Source: Actinomycetota bacterium (GTDB lineage: Bacteria; Actinomycetota; Actinomycetes; Actinomycetales; Microbacteriaceae). From it: a DNA stretch of 49,696 bases. The number at the start of each line of letters is the position of its first letter. Within the stretch, counting starts at the first letter, position 1. Both the position numbers and the translations under genes were made by a program. The notes beneath the pieces are model-generated. The model saw nothing but the letters and a program-made list of their open reading frames with translations, searched no databases and was not told the origin of the DNA. Of the stretch, positions 25,655 to 34,228 are shown one piece after another. The DNA is taken from contig CANFVD010000007.1 in NCBI GenBank assembly GCA_947450345.1, positions 1 through 49,696 on the forward strand, written 5' to 3'.

Positions 25655-26479
25655 GTGGCCCAACTAATTGCAATTAACTCTGCGGATTCACGCATGCGTG
25701 ACTACACCGACCTGACTGACGTTGCTCTGCGTAAGGTGCGAGAACCCGCTGAGGGCATCTACATTGCCGAATCACCCAAAGTCATTAGGCGGGCAATCTC
25801 AGCAGGTCACGTGCCGCGCTCAGCCCTTGTGTTACCTGAGAAGGCCGACGAGGTCATGCAGGCGCTCGATGCTCACGATTGCCCCGTCTACGTTGGTAAT
25901 CCCGAGGTACTTGAGAGCATCGCCGGTTTTCACTTGCACCGTGGCGCGCTGGCATCCTTTCAGCGCCCCGTGCTGCCGCCGCTGGCCGACATCGTGGTTG
26001 GCGCACGCACGATTGTCATTTGCGAGGACATCGTTGACCACACCAATGTAGGTGCAATCTTCCGTTCGGTCGCGGGCATGGGTGCCGATGCGGTCGTCAT
26101 TACACCCCAGTGCGCAGATCCGCTCTATCGGCGTAGCGTTCGGGTGTCTATGGGCGCGGTATTCCAGGTCCCGTGGACGCGGAGCCTCGATTGGGAGTCA
26201 ACCCGCAAAATTCTCCATGACTACGGTTTTCACATCACTGCGTTAGCGCTGAACGACCAGGCGGTGGCGTTGCCAGATTTTGCCCGCTCTCGCCCCGAGC
26301 GTGTTGCCCTCGTTCTCGGCACGGAGGGCGACGGATTGTCCGACGCAGCCATCGGCGTCGCGGACACCGTGGTAAAGATTCCGATGCGTGCCGGGGTCGA
26401 CTCGCTCAACGTGGCTTCGGCCTCTGCCGTGGCGTTATACGCACTCTGCGTCGATGTCGCGCCTAGTATGTCCCGGTGA
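25655..26479 (+). CDS. SpoU/TrmH-family RNA methyltransferase
   Basis: A 274-residue SPOUT RNA 2'-O-methyltransferase. An N-terminal substrate-binding part (GIYIAESPKVIRRAISAGH) precedes the trefoil-knot domain with DHTNVGAIFRSVAG (motif 1), VLGTEGDGLS (motif 2) and VKIPMRAGVDSLNVASASAV (motif 3). It methylates rRNA or tRNA using SAM; the exact site cannot be told. The GTG at 25655 gives the usual N-terminal length before DYTDLTDVALR. GTG 25643 is an alternative. It overlaps the carboxypeptidase start by 4 bases. Confidence 0.9.
   Translation: MAQLIAINSADSRMRDYTDLTDVALRKVREPAEGIYIAESPKVIRRAISAGHVPRSALVLPEKADEVMQALDAHDCPVYVGNPEVLESIAGFHLHRGALASFQRPVLPPLADIVVGARTIVICEDIVDHTNVGAIFRSVAGMGADAVVITPQCADPLYRRSVRVSMGAVFQVPWTRSLDWESTRKILHDYGFHITALALNDQAVALPDFARSRPERVALVLGTEGDGLSDAAIGVADTVVKIPMRAGVDSLNVASASAVALYALCVDVAPSMSR
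26464..26469 (+). promoter_or_regulatory. leaderless-type -10 box for the carboxypeptidase
   Basis: TAGTAT lies inside the 3' end of the methyltransferase gene and ends 6 bases before the GTG at 26476. Confidence 0.5.
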
Positions 26480-27747
26480 CCCTTCCTCACGAAACACCCG
26501 GCGTGCCACGCTCTCCACAGGTGAGACGACCGTCAGCTGCCGTGTATCGACGCCGTCGACTCGTAGTTTTTGGCTCGGTCATCGCCCTGCTCGCGCTTCT
26601 GGCGTGGATTGTTGTGGTTCTCTCGGTTCCCCTGCCGTCGTCGGCGAGCGCCATTACGCAGAACGCGACCATCTCTGGTGAAACAGTGAGCCCGAGCGTG
26701 CCACCCGTGGGCACATCCGCGGTTGTCGCCGATGAATTTGGACCCCTCGGTTCAGCGCCCACGCACGACGTGGTGCCCATGGCGAGCATGACAAAGACAA
26801 TTACGGCGCTGATGGTCCTGAAGGCGCACCCACTCGTCGGTGACGACACGGGTCCCACCATCACATTCGGCCAAGCGGATGTCGACGTCATCGCCGAGGT
26901 CGCCGCCCAGAACGGGAACTATTCCGCCGTATCCGTGGGGGACACGACAACCGAGCGCGACGCGCTCTACGCCATGATGCTGAACTCCTACAACAACATC
27001 GCGAGTTCGCTCGCCATGTGGGCGTACGGTTCCACAGACGAGTTTCTCGCACAGACTGCCGTGTGGCTCGCCGAACAGGGACTGACGGACACCGTCGTGG
27101 CCGATGCGTCGGGTCTCAACGCGGAATCGCGCAGCAGTTCAACAGATCTCATCGCCATCGGTCGACTGGCGCGGGCAGACCCCGTCCTGTCATCGATTGT
27201 GGCAACTCCGTCAATCGACCTACCCCTGTTCGGTAAGGCCGTCAACAGCAACACTCTGCTCGGCGTCTCTGGTATTAACGGCATCAAAACGGGAACCACA
27301 GACGAGGCGGGCTCCTGTTTGCTGTACTCGGCAACATTCTCGGTAGCCGAGCGTTCGATCACGCTGTACGGCGTCACCACCGGTGCGACAACTCAAACCG
27401 AGCTGCAACCGGCAATCGCCGACTACGTTGCCTCGCTCCAGTCGGGTTTTCACCTCACCACGCTGGCGGATCCCGGCGTTTCCGTGGCAACGGTGACAAC
27501 GCCATGGGAGACCACGTCACAGATTGTTCCCGCAGGCGTGGTGTCGGCGCTGACATGGTCCGATTCTCCGGTACCCGTGACCGTCGTCGTGTCGGACATA
27601 CGTGGGGGAGCGGCCGGTTCCCGCGTCGGCACGATGACCGTCGATACGCCCGAAGGACAACTCAGCGTCGACCTCGTGCTCGCCACGGATCTGGGTGATC
27701 CCGGACCCGGTTGGCGATTTGCTCATGTCGCACAACTGTTTGGCTAG
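26476..27747 (+). CDS. D-alanyl-D-alanine carboxypeptidase (peptidase S11 / PBP)
   Basis: A 423-residue low-molecular-weight penicillin-binding protein. It has an N-terminal cytoplasmic basic stretch and a membrane anchor at about residues 29-50. The three active-site motifs are SMTK (104-107), SYN (171-173) and KTG (271-273), all intact. It trims the terminal D-Ala of peptidoglycan stem peptides outside the membrane. After the catalytic domain comes a beta-rich C-terminal region (about 335-423). The GTG start is supported by the TAGTAT box. Confidence 0.9.
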   Translation: MTLPHETPGVPRSPQVRRPSAAVYRRRRLVVFGSVIALLALLAWIVVVLSVPLPSSASAITQNATISGETVSPSVPPVGTSAVVADEFGPLGSAPTHDVVPMASMTKTITALMVLKAHPLVGDDTGPTITFGQADVDVIAEVAAQNGNYSAVSVGDTTTERDALYAMMLNSYNNIASSLAMWAYGSTDEFLAQTAVWLAEQGLTDTVVADASGLNAESRSSSTDLIAIGRLARADPVLSSIVATPSIDLPLFGKAVNSNTLLGVSGINGIKTGTTDEAGSCLLYSATFSVAERSITLYGVTTGATTQTELQPAIADYVASLQSGFHLTTLADPGVSVATVTTPWETTSQIVPAGVVSALTWSDSPVPVTVVVSDIRGGAAGSRVGTMTVDTPEGQLSVDLVLATDLGDPGPGWRFAHVAQLFG

Positions 27748-27757
27748 GAATCGCACG

Positions 27758-27763
27758 TAAGGT
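27758..27763 (+). promoter_or_regulatory. leaderless-type -10 box for the LRV-repeat protein
   Basis: TAAGGT ends exactly 6 bases before the ATG at 27770; no ribosome site is present. Confidence 0.5.
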
Positions 27764-27769
27764 AGCGCT

Positions 27770-28234
27770 ATGTCGTGCATCCGATTCAATACTCCTGCCC
27801 AAATGCGCCAACTGGACGCTCTCAAAGAGTCTCCCGAGTTGGCGAACGAAGCCGTTGCGGCGTTTCTGTCACCTGCCGTGACCGAGTCCAAGATTGCTCG
27901 ACTCAGGACCATGGCCGCCGACCGTCGGCCCAAAATTCGGGAGAGTGCGGCGCTCAATATCCACACGCCCGCCGAGGTTTTCTCCACCCTGGCTCGCGAC
28001 TCCGAAACAAGTGTGCGTGTCTGTGTGGCACGCAACGAGGCCACACCGTGCGATGTCCTGAGGATGCTCGCAACGGACCCGAGCGAAGAAGTTCGTTCGT
28101 GGGTGGCAATCAACTACTTCGTACCCGCTGACGCGATGGAGGCTCTCGCTCACGACCCAAGTGAACGCGTTCGCCAGCTCGTCTCCTGGAAGGCGAGTTT
28201 GACGACCGAAGGCCAATTGGCGACAACGTCCTAG
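27770..28234 (+). CDS. small LRV/HEAT-like repeat protein
   Basis: A 154-residue protein made mostly of about three and a half repeats of about 26 residues, with the pattern D-x3-VR-x2-VA-x-N-x4-P-x4-LA. The clearest units begin at ARDSETSVRVCVARNEATP, ATDPSEEVRSWVAINYFVP and AHDPSERVRQLVSW. This matches the leucine-rich repeat variant (LRV) solenoid. No enzyme motif, signal peptide or membrane helix is seen. The role is unknown; the solenoid suggests protein binding. It forms its own leaderless unit. Confidence 0.7.
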   Translation: MSCIRFNTPAQMRQLDALKESPELANEAVAAFLSPAVTESKIARLRTMAADRRPKIRESAALNIHTPAEVFSTLARDSETSVRVCVARNEATPCDVLRMLATDPSEEVRSWVAINYFVPADAMEALAHDPSERVRQLVSWKASLTTEGQLATTS

Positions 28235-28235
28235 C

Positions 28236-28277
28236 AAAAAAGTTGAAGGCCTCGGTTCTCAGTGAACCGAGGCCTTC
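28236..28277 (-). terminator. rho-independent terminator of the tRNA-Leu transcript
   Basis: GAAGGCCTCGGTTC (28245-28258) and its perfect 14-base complement (28264-28277) enclose a 5-base loop. On the minus strand a run of six T follows after AAC, so it ends the leftward tRNA transcript. It may also stop the rightward LRV gene. Confidence 0.9.
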
Positions 28278-28283
28278 TTCGCG

Positions 28284-28366
28284 TGCGCGAGGGGGGACTT
28301 GAACCCCCACGCCCATAAGGGCACTAGCACCTCAAGCTAGCGCGTCTGCCATTCCGCCACTCACGC
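28284..28366 (-). tRNA. tRNA-Leu (anticodon GAG)
   Basis: The minus strand folds as a class II tRNA of 83 bases. Acceptor GCGTGAG pairs with CTCGCGC, with one G-U pair and discriminator A. The anticodon stem CTAGC/GCTAG closes the loop TTGAGGT, giving anticodon GAG with U33 and G37. A variable arm of leucine type (GCCC..GGGC) follows, then the T-loop GTTCAAG. The CCA end is not encoded. It reads CTC and CTT codons. Confidence 0.93.
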
Positions 28367-28419
28367 GTTGGGTGTCAACTTTCGCCGACAAGCGACAATA
28401 TCACGAAAGACGAAGCCGC

Positions 28420-29391
28420 TTACCCACCCGTGTTTTCATCCGAACGATTCTCATCGTCGTCAGTGCGCCGGAGAAATTTTTCAAACTCTTGGGCGATGGC
28501 TTCTCCGCTGGCCCGCGGGGAATCCACGGCATCACGAGCCTGCTCCAACGTGCCTATATAAGCTGCCATGTCATCGTCGTCAGAGGCGAGTTTGTTGATG
28601 GACTCTTCCCACGCCGACGCGTCTTCGACCAGCGTGCCGCGTGGAATTGTGACGTCAATAATCTCTTCGAGGCGATCGATAAGTGCCAGCGTGGCCTTGG
28701 GTGAGGGCGAGTGTTGCACGTAGTGGGGAACCGAGGCCCACATGTTGACCGTGGGGATGCCTGCATGTTCAGCTGCTTGAGAGAGTACCGAGATGATGCC
28801 CACAGGTCCCTCGTACTGACTGCGTTCGACGTCCAGTTGTCCCCGCACCGCCGAGTTTTCACTGGACACATGGATGGGTGTCGCGCGGGTGTGGGGGACA
28901 TCAGCCAACAGCGCACCCATAAAGACCACCGCGTCGACGTCGGCCGCGAGAACCGCGTCGATCACTTCCATGGCGAAGCTCTGCCAGTTGCGGGATGGTT
29001 CAACGCCCAAAAGCAGATACACGTTGCCCACATTTGACCCGCTGACCGACAATGCAGCGTCATCGGCAAGCGACGGCCCTCGTGGGGTGGGGACGAGCGG
29101 TGCAAACAGGGTTGTCGTTGGCCACGACAAGACGCGGTGGCCGTCGTCATCAAAACTGACCGTCGGGCGCGTGTACTGATAGTCGTAATAGCGTTCTGAA
29201 TCCATCGTCAGTAGCGCGAACACCTCAAGGTGATCGTGAAGCGTGCGCACGGCCGAACTCGCCGCTTCGCCGGCATCGTTCCACCCCTCGAACGCCACGA
29301 CAAGGATTCGACCACCAAATGCTCTGGGCTGTGCCAAATGCTTCGTTTCCGATCTTGCTGAGGTTTCCCAACGATGTGACGAGCGTGACAC
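28420..29391 (-). CDS. PAC2-family protein (proteasome assembly chaperone-like)
   Basis: A protein of about 323 residues of the actinobacterial PAC2 family; function in bacteria unproven. The diagnostic LVVAFEGWNDAGEAASSAVR is close to the N-terminus, with FMGALLADVPHTRA and PTVNMWASVPHYVQ later, and an acidic C-terminal tail. The start is uncertain. GTG 29391 is chosen because a TAAGGT box lies 11 bases upstream; TTG 29337 would give a protein beginning 18 residues later. No proteasome genes are in the window. Confidence 0.8.
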   Translation of the reverse strand: MSRSSHRWETSARSETKHLAQPRAFGGRILVVAFEGWNDAGEAASSAVRTLHDHLEVFALLTMDSERYYDYQYTRPTVSFDDDGHRVLSWPTTTLFAPLVPTPRGPSLADDAALSVSGSNVGNVYLLLGVEPSRNWQSFAMEVIDAVLAADVDAVVFMGALLADVPHTRATPIHVSSENSAVRGQLDVERSQYEGPVGIISVLSQAAEHAGIPTVNMWASVPHYVQHSPSPKATLALIDRLEEIIDVTIPRGTLVEDASAWEESINKLASDDDDMAAYIGTLEQARDAVDSPRASGEAIAQEFEKFLRRTDDDENRSDENTGG

Positions 29392-29402
29392 CGTCAGAAA
29401 CC

Positions 29403-29408
29403 ACCTTA
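29403..29408 (-). promoter_or_regulatory. candidate -10 box for the PAC2 gene
   Basis: Minus-strand TAAGGT, 11 bases before the GTG at 29391, which would leave a leader of only a few bases. Confidence 0.4.
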
Positions 29409-29465
29409 CGCGCAGGTGTCGTCGCGTCCTTAGTGAGATGTCACGGACGTGAGAATTTGCGCCGA

Positions 29466-29471
29466 TAGACT
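29466..29471 (+). promoter_or_regulatory. leaderless-type -10 box for the HAD gene
   Basis: TAGACT ends 8 bases before the ATG at 29480, in the PAC2/HAD divergent gap. Confidence 0.5.
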
Positions 29472-29479
29472 CGAGAATC

Positions 29480-30154
29480 ATGACGCGTGACGCCCTCCCC
29501 GCAGCAGTAATTTGGGACCTTGACGGCACCGTCATCGACTCCGAAGATTACTGGATGACCGCCGAGGCGGAGATCGTTACCAGCTTCGGAGGAACGTGGA
29601 CGCATCAAGACGGCCTCGACATGATTGGCTACGGTCTTCCCGACACGGCTCGAATCATGCAGGGCCGTGGCGTTGACCTTCCCATTGACGTGATTACCAA
29701 GGCAATGACTGACCGTGTCCTCGAACAGATGGACGGCAGAATGCCGTGGCGGCCCGGAGCGCCTGAACTCATTCGTGGACTCTTCGACGCCGGTATCCCT
29801 CTCGCGATAGCAACCATGGCCCAATTCGCGATGGCCGAGCGCGTTGCTCACGCCATCACGGGAGTGGCCTTCTCCGCCATTGTCGCTGGCGACCAGGTCA
29901 CCCACTCCAAACCGCATCCCGAACCATACCTCGTGGCTGCCGAGCGACTCGGCGTGGACCCCACTCAGTGCGTGGCCATTGAGGATTCGCCCGTGGGTGT
30001 CACCTCCGCCGCTTCGGCAGGCATGTTTACGATCGGCGTGCCGCTGCTTCTCAGCCTTGACGACGCGCCGACGAGTGTGTCGTGGCCGACACTCGCCGAA
30101 CGCACACCGCAAGATATTTTTACGGCCTTCGCGGCTGGAGGCTCAGAGCTGTGA
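29480..30154 (+). CDS. HAD-superfamily hydrolase
   Basis: A 224-residue HAD phosphatase or phosphomutase with a helical cap (subfamily IA-like). Motif I is WDLDGTVIDSE (nucleophile D near residue 13), motif II threonine is in IATMAQ, motif III lysine is in SKPHPEPY, and motif IV is AIEDSPVG. Members act on small sugar phosphates, but the substrate cannot be named. It is coupled to the tRNA methyltransferase by a 4-base GTGA overlap and sits at the head of the conserved trmI-paf-tat-helY block. Confidence 0.88.
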   Translation: MTRDALPAAVIWDLDGTVIDSEDYWMTAEAEIVTSFGGTWTHQDGLDMIGYGLPDTARIMQGRGVDLPIDVITKAMTDRVLEQMDGRMPWRPGAPELIRGLFDAGIPLAIATMAQFAMAERVAHAITGVAFSAIVAGDQVTHSKPHPEPYLVAAERLGVDPTQCVAIEDSPVGVTSAASAGMFTIGVPLLLSLDDAPTSVSWPTLAERTPQDIFTAFAAGGSEL

Positions 30155-31161
30155 CCTCGCCACGCTTCGCACCCGGCCCGCTGCGCGCCGGGGACCGTGT
30201 TCAAATCACCGACCCTAAGGGGCGTCTGCACACCGTGACACTCGTTCCCGGTTCCGTCTTTCACTCACACCGCGGAGGCATTGCCCACGACGATATCATC
30301 GGCCTCGATGACGGATCAGTCGTTCGAAATGTCGTCGGCCTTGAGCACCTGGTGCTTCGTCCTCTCCTGCATGACTTCGTGATGTCGATGCCGCGCGGCG
30401 CAGCAATCATTTATCCCAAGGATGCCCAGGCCATCCTCGGACTCGCCGACATTTTTCCTGGCACGAGAGTGGTCGAAGCGGGCGTAGGTTCAGGAGCACT
30501 CAGCCTGTGGCTCCTTCGCGCACTGGCGGGAGACGGTCACCTCTACTCTTTTGAACGGCGGGACGAGTTTGCCGAGGTTGCCACCGCGAACGTCGAGACG
30601 TTTTTTGGCTATCGTCCGGAGAACTGGTCCCTGACCGTGGGGGATCTCAACGAAGAACTCGAGAAGGTGGTTGGCCCGCAGGGGGCAGACCGCGTCATCC
30701 TCGACATGCTGGCCCCGTGGGAGTGCATCGATCAGATCGCCAATGCGCTCGTTCCTGGCGGAGTAGTCGTGATGTACGTGGCCACGGTCACCCAACTGTC
30801 GCGTGTGATTGAGGCACTCCGGGCGAGTGGTCGATTTACCCACCCGGCTGCCAGCGAAACGATGGTTCGTACGTGGCACGTTGAAGGGCTCGCCGTCAGG
30901 CCCGACCACCGAATGGTGGCGCACACAGGATTCTTAGCTACCGCGCGTCTGCTTTCTCCCGGCACTGTCTTGCCCGAAAAGAAGCGCCGCGCGTCCAAAT
31001 CTGAGTACAGCGACGACGACGTCGAGGCGTGGACGCCGGGAGCACTCGGCGAACGCACAGCCAGCGACAAATCAACTCGAAAGCGGGTTCGGTTGGCCAG
31101 CGAAAACGCTCGCTTGGCAACCGACGGCTTGTCAGCACATTCTCACCCTGACGCGCCGTAG
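30151..31161 (+). CDS. trmI: tRNA (adenine-58-N1)-methyltransferase TrmI
   Basis: A 336-residue TrmI that forms m1A58 in the tRNA T-loop. An N-terminal beta domain (PGPLRAGDRVQITDPKGR) precedes the Rossmann domain with SAM motif VVEAGVGSGALSLWL and the conserved VILDMLAPWE. The start is GTG at 30151, overlapping the HAD stop and preceded by GGAGG; an open extension to 30082 lies inside the HAD gene. A charged 60-residue C-terminal tail follows the catalytic domain. In many Actinobacteria the proteasome ATPase gene comes next, but here an FKBP gene does. Confidence 0.93.
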   Translation: MTSPRFAPGPLRAGDRVQITDPKGRLHTVTLVPGSVFHSHRGGIAHDDIIGLDDGSVVRNVVGLEHLVLRPLLHDFVMSMPRGAAIIYPKDAQAILGLADIFPGTRVVEAGVGSGALSLWLLRALAGDGHLYSFERRDEFAEVATANVETFFGYRPENWSLTVGDLNEELEKVVGPQGADRVILDMLAPWECIDQIANALVPGGVVVMYVATVTQLSRVIEALRASGRFTHPAASETMVRTWHVEGLAVRPDHRMVAHTGFLATARLLSPGTVLPEKKRRASKSEYSDDDVEAWTPGALGERTASDKSTRKRVRLASENARLATDGLSAHSHPDAP

Positions 31162-31164
31162 ACT
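31159..31164 (+). promoter_or_regulatory. candidate -10 box for the FKBP lipoprotein gene
   Basis: TAGACT overlaps the trmI stop codon and lies 40 bases before the GTG of the FKBP gene. An AGGAAAA ribosome site follows. Confidence 0.4.
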
Positions 31165-31204
31165 GCTCATCAGAATCATCATCAACGTCAGGAAAAAAAT
31201 CATC

Positions 31205-32155
31205 GTGCGTCGCCCACTCACCCTTCTCGCCGTAACCGCTCTCACCGGGGCTCTCCTCACCGGCTGTGCCGCTTCAGGAGAACCCACGTGCACCTATGAC
31301 ACTCATCCGGGAGATGCTCTCTCTGCCGTCACGGTGAGCGGAGCATTCGGAACGAAGCCCGAAGTGACGTTTGCCACACCACTCAAGGCGTCAACCAACG
31401 AGTATGAAATCTTGTCGTCCGGAAGCGGATCAGTCTCACAGCTCGGCGACAGCGTCACCATTGACGTCGCCCTCTACGACGGAGCGACAGGCAAGGAACT
31501 CTCGTCGAGCAAATTTGATGGAACTAACTTGGGGTTGCTTCCGCTGAACGTAGAGTCGCAGCCGGTACTCAGTGCAGCGCTCGAGTGCGTGCACGAAGGT
31601 AGCCGGGTTCTTACTGTTGTAGGTGATGATCCGAACCTGATCAAGGCCCTCAACCTCCCGGATAAATCGACAATCGTGGCGCTCTTCGATGTACACGATG
31701 TCAATCTGGGCAAGGCAAACGGCACCACCGAAGTTGTTCCCGACGGATTCCCCATGATTGTTCTGGCCGCAGACGGTACGCCGGGCATCACCTTCATGTC
31801 GGGCGCCACACCTCCCACTGATACGCAGATCGCCGTTCTCAAGTCCGGCAACGGCAAGACGGTCACCGATAAATCAAACGTGACTGTGGCCTACTCCGGC
31901 TGGCTGTGGCCGACGGATGGCCAAGCCGAACCCACTCAGTTCGATTCGACTTGGGCAAAGAACAAGACCCCGGCGACGTTCAGTATGGCCGGGGGAGTCA
32001 TTGCCGGATTCTCGAAGGCCCTGATTGGCCAGAAGGTTGGGTCGCAGGTTGAGGTCGTCATTTCACCGGCCGACGGTTATGGAGCGACCGGGCAGGGAGC
32101 GATCCCCGGTAATGCGACTCTCGTGTTTGTGATCGACATTCTTGGTGTGCACTAG
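31205..32155 (+). CDS. FKBP-type peptidyl-prolyl isomerase lipoprotein
   Basis: A 316-residue exported lipoprotein. The signal peptide is followed by the lipobox LTGC (cysteine at residue 21). Two FKBP-like regions are present. The first (about 40-190) looks divergent. The second (about 200-316), with VTVAYSGWLWPTDG, ALIGQKVGSQVEVVISPADGYG and TLVFVIDILGVH, looks complete. It catalyses prolyl isomerisation and aids protein folding outside the membrane. FKBP genes next to pafBC are typical of Actinobacteria. GTG start. Confidence 0.92.
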   Translation: MRRPLTLLAVTALTGALLTGCAASGEPTCTYDTHPGDALSAVTVSGAFGTKPEVTFATPLKASTNEYEILSSGSGSVSQLGDSVTIDVALYDGATGKELSSSKFDGTNLGLLPLNVESQPVLSAALECVHEGSRVLTVVGDDPNLIKALNLPDKSTIVALFDVHDVNLGKANGTTEVVPDGFPMIVLAADGTPGITFMSGATPPTDTQIAVLKSGNGKTVTDKSNVTVAYSGWLWPTDGQAEPTQFDSTWAKNKTPATFSMAGGVIAGFSKALIGQKVGSQVEVVISPADGYGATGQGAIPGNATLVFVIDILGVH

Positions 32156-32163
32156 GTCAGATC

Positions 32164-33159
32164 GTGGCAGAAGATCCCAGCAAGGTCATCCGGCAATTTA
32201 GCCTGATTCACGCCATGCTGGCGTCCCGCATCGGTCTCACGATCGACGAGATTTTGGGGACGGTCGACGGTTATCGCGACACCTTCGATCCCTATTCGGA
32301 TAACGCGGTCACTGCGGTCACGAAGAGCTTCGAACGGGACAAGAAGGACATTCGCGACCTGGGCATCGTCATTCAGACGAGATCGCCCGCAGACGCGTCA
32401 AACGACAATCACGGCGTGCGCTACCTCATTGACCCCTCAACGTACGTTTTGCCTGCGGACGTCACCTTCTCACGAGGAGACATCGCCCTCTTGCAGGTGG
32501 CCGCTCGTGCCTGGCAACACGGTTCGATGAACAAAGAGGCACTGCGTGCTCTTAACAAGTTGCGCTCGCTCGGCATCGAGCCGGACAACACCCTGTCCGG
32601 TGTGCGCCCGCGCATTTCCGGTTGGAATGACGCCGTCAACGAGTTTGGCGAGATTCTGTCGCAAGACGGTGTTGCCAGCTTCGACTACCTCAAACCCGGT
32701 GACGTCGCTCCCACAACGCGCCACGTGGCGCCCTTGGCTCTCAGCGAATGGAATGGTCTCTGGTATCTCTTGGGCTGGGATCTCGACCGCGACGCTGAGC
32801 GTACCTTCCTCGTGTCACGGGTCACGACCTCACCACGCGCCATCCCCGGAGCACGACACGAAGCGACCGATGAGGACTATGCCGCCCGCCTCACGTCGGA
32901 ACTCGAGGCGCGCGCTGCACAGAATGTTGCGCGTGTTCGAACAGTGCCCGATTCCGACGCAGACTTTCGCCTGAGCGCGAAGTACGGAACAGCCGACGAT
33001 CGGGGCGAGATTCATATTCCTACGGCTGATTTAGATCTGCTGGCCGACGAACTGACCGAATTTTCGACGGATGTCGAAGTGATTGCGCCCAAAGAATTGC
33101 GCCATCTCGTCCAACGGCGTTGTGTACGTCTTGCTCACACCCACGGGGGTGCGTCGTGA
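32164..33159 (+). CDS. pafB: WYL-domain transcriptional regulator PafB
   Basis: A 331-residue protein with an N-terminal winged helix-turn-helix (residues about 1-75), a WYL domain in the middle (LALSEWNGLWYLLGWDLDRD, RTFLVSRV) and a WCX-type C-terminal extension. With PafC it forms the PafBC activator of the LexA-independent DNA damage response described in mycobacteria. The GTG is 8 bases after the FKBP stop. It is translationally coupled to pafC. Confidence 0.92.
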   Translation: MAEDPSKVIRQFSLIHAMLASRIGLTIDEILGTVDGYRDTFDPYSDNAVTAVTKSFERDKKDIRDLGIVIQTRSPADASNDNHGVRYLIDPSTYVLPADVTFSRGDIALLQVAARAWQHGSMNKEALRALNKLRSLGIEPDNTLSGVRPRISGWNDAVNEFGEILSQDGVASFDYLKPGDVAPTTRHVAPLALSEWNGLWYLLGWDLDRDAERTFLVSRVTTSPRAIPGARHEATDEDYAARLTSELEARAAQNVARVRTVPDSDADFRLSAKYGTADDRGEIHIPTADLDLLADELTEFSTDVEVIAPKELRHLVQRRCVRLAHTHGGAS

Positions 33160-34193
33160 GCCCCGCGGCTAAGAGGACCCCGCGTCGTCAAAAGAATCCG
33201 CGCCCACAGGCAACCGACATCGTGGCGCGCATGCTCGCCATCGTTCCGTATCTCATAGAGAACTCGCCGGTCACGGTGGTAGAAGCAGCGACGACCTTTG
33301 GGATTTCGCCGGATGAAATGCGCAAGATTGTCAACACACTCTTTGTCACGGGAATTCCCGGCGATTCGGGTAAGGGTCTGCACGGAGACCTCTTCGACTT
33401 TGATTACGACTCGTTTGAACGCGACGACGTGATTGAAATGATCAATCACGTCGGACCCGCGGAGACGCCCCGTTTCTCAGGTCGCGAAGCAGCGGCACTC
33501 ATTGCCGGCCTGCAGTACATGTCGGATGTGGTGCGCGACGAAGAACGCTCGTCTGTCGACGCACTCATTGACAAGATTCGTCGAGGTGCCACGGGCAGTC
33601 CGGAAAACATTGCCGTGCGGCGTGCTCCTCTTCCGGAAAGTGCCGAACCGCTTGCCCGAGCCATCGACGAAGATGCCCAGGTCGAGTTCGACTACCTCAC
33701 TGCCGCGGGCTCACTTGAGAAACGACATGTCTGCCCCCACCGACTCGATGTTGTGGGAAACACGTGGTACCTCCGCGGCCACTGCCACGCACGAGATGCC
33801 CTGCGCACTTTCCGCACGGACCGCATGCGATCGGTTCGACTGTTGACCGACTCGCGCGACCATGTTGTTGATCCTGCCTCGCTGCCCGACACCCTCTTCG
33901 ACGTTCCGGTCGACGATACGGGCATACTCGTGACGATCGACCTGAGTGAGTCAGCGGTATCGCTCATCAGTGATTACGACGCCATCGTGAGCGAGCCCAC
34001 GGGGGGAGTGGTGCGCGCCGAACTCACGGTCGCCCACCTGGCGAACTTGCGGAGACTCGTTTCACTCGTCCCCGGAACCATTCGCGTCGTGGCACCAGAC
34101 TTTGCGATGAGGGAAATTGCCCAGTGGGCCCAACGGGGTGCGACGTGGCATGAGATGGACCCACTGAGCCGTTCCGCACAGCAAGCACCGTAA
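33156..34193 (+). CDS. pafC: WYL-domain transcriptional regulator PafC
   Basis: A 345-residue PafB paralogue with the same layout: a basic N-terminal tail, HTH (about residues 25-80), WYL domain (RLDVVGNTWYLRGHCHARD, LRTFRTDRM) and WCX domain. The start is GTG at 33156 with a 4-base GTGA overlap with pafB; an open frame from 33120 lies inside pafB. PafB and PafC act as a pair. No pafA gene is present despite the name. Confidence 0.92.
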   Translation: MSPAAKRTPRRQKNPRPQATDIVARMLAIVPYLIENSPVTVVEAATTFGISPDEMRKIVNTLFVTGIPGDSGKGLHGDLFDFDYDSFERDDVIEMINHVGPAETPRFSGREAAALIAGLQYMSDVVRDEERSSVDALIDKIRRGATGSPENIAVRRAPLPESAEPLARAIDEDAQVEFDYLTAAGSLEKRHVCPHRLDVVGNTWYLRGHCHARDALRTFRTDRMRSVRLLTDSRDHVVDPASLPDTLFDVPVDDTGILVTIDLSESAVSLISDYDAIVSEPTGGVVRAELTVAHLANLRRLVSLVPGTIRVVAPDFAMREIAQWAQRGATWHEMDPLSRSAQQAP

Positions 34194-34196
34194 ACT
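34191..34196 (+). promoter_or_regulatory. candidate -10 box for tatA
   Basis: TAAACT overlaps the pafC stop codon and lies 32 bases before the tatA GTG; AAAGGA follows as ribosome site. Confidence 0.4.
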
Positions 34197-34228
34197 AGAA
34201 CCGAGCCACCTACAGCAAAGGATTCATC

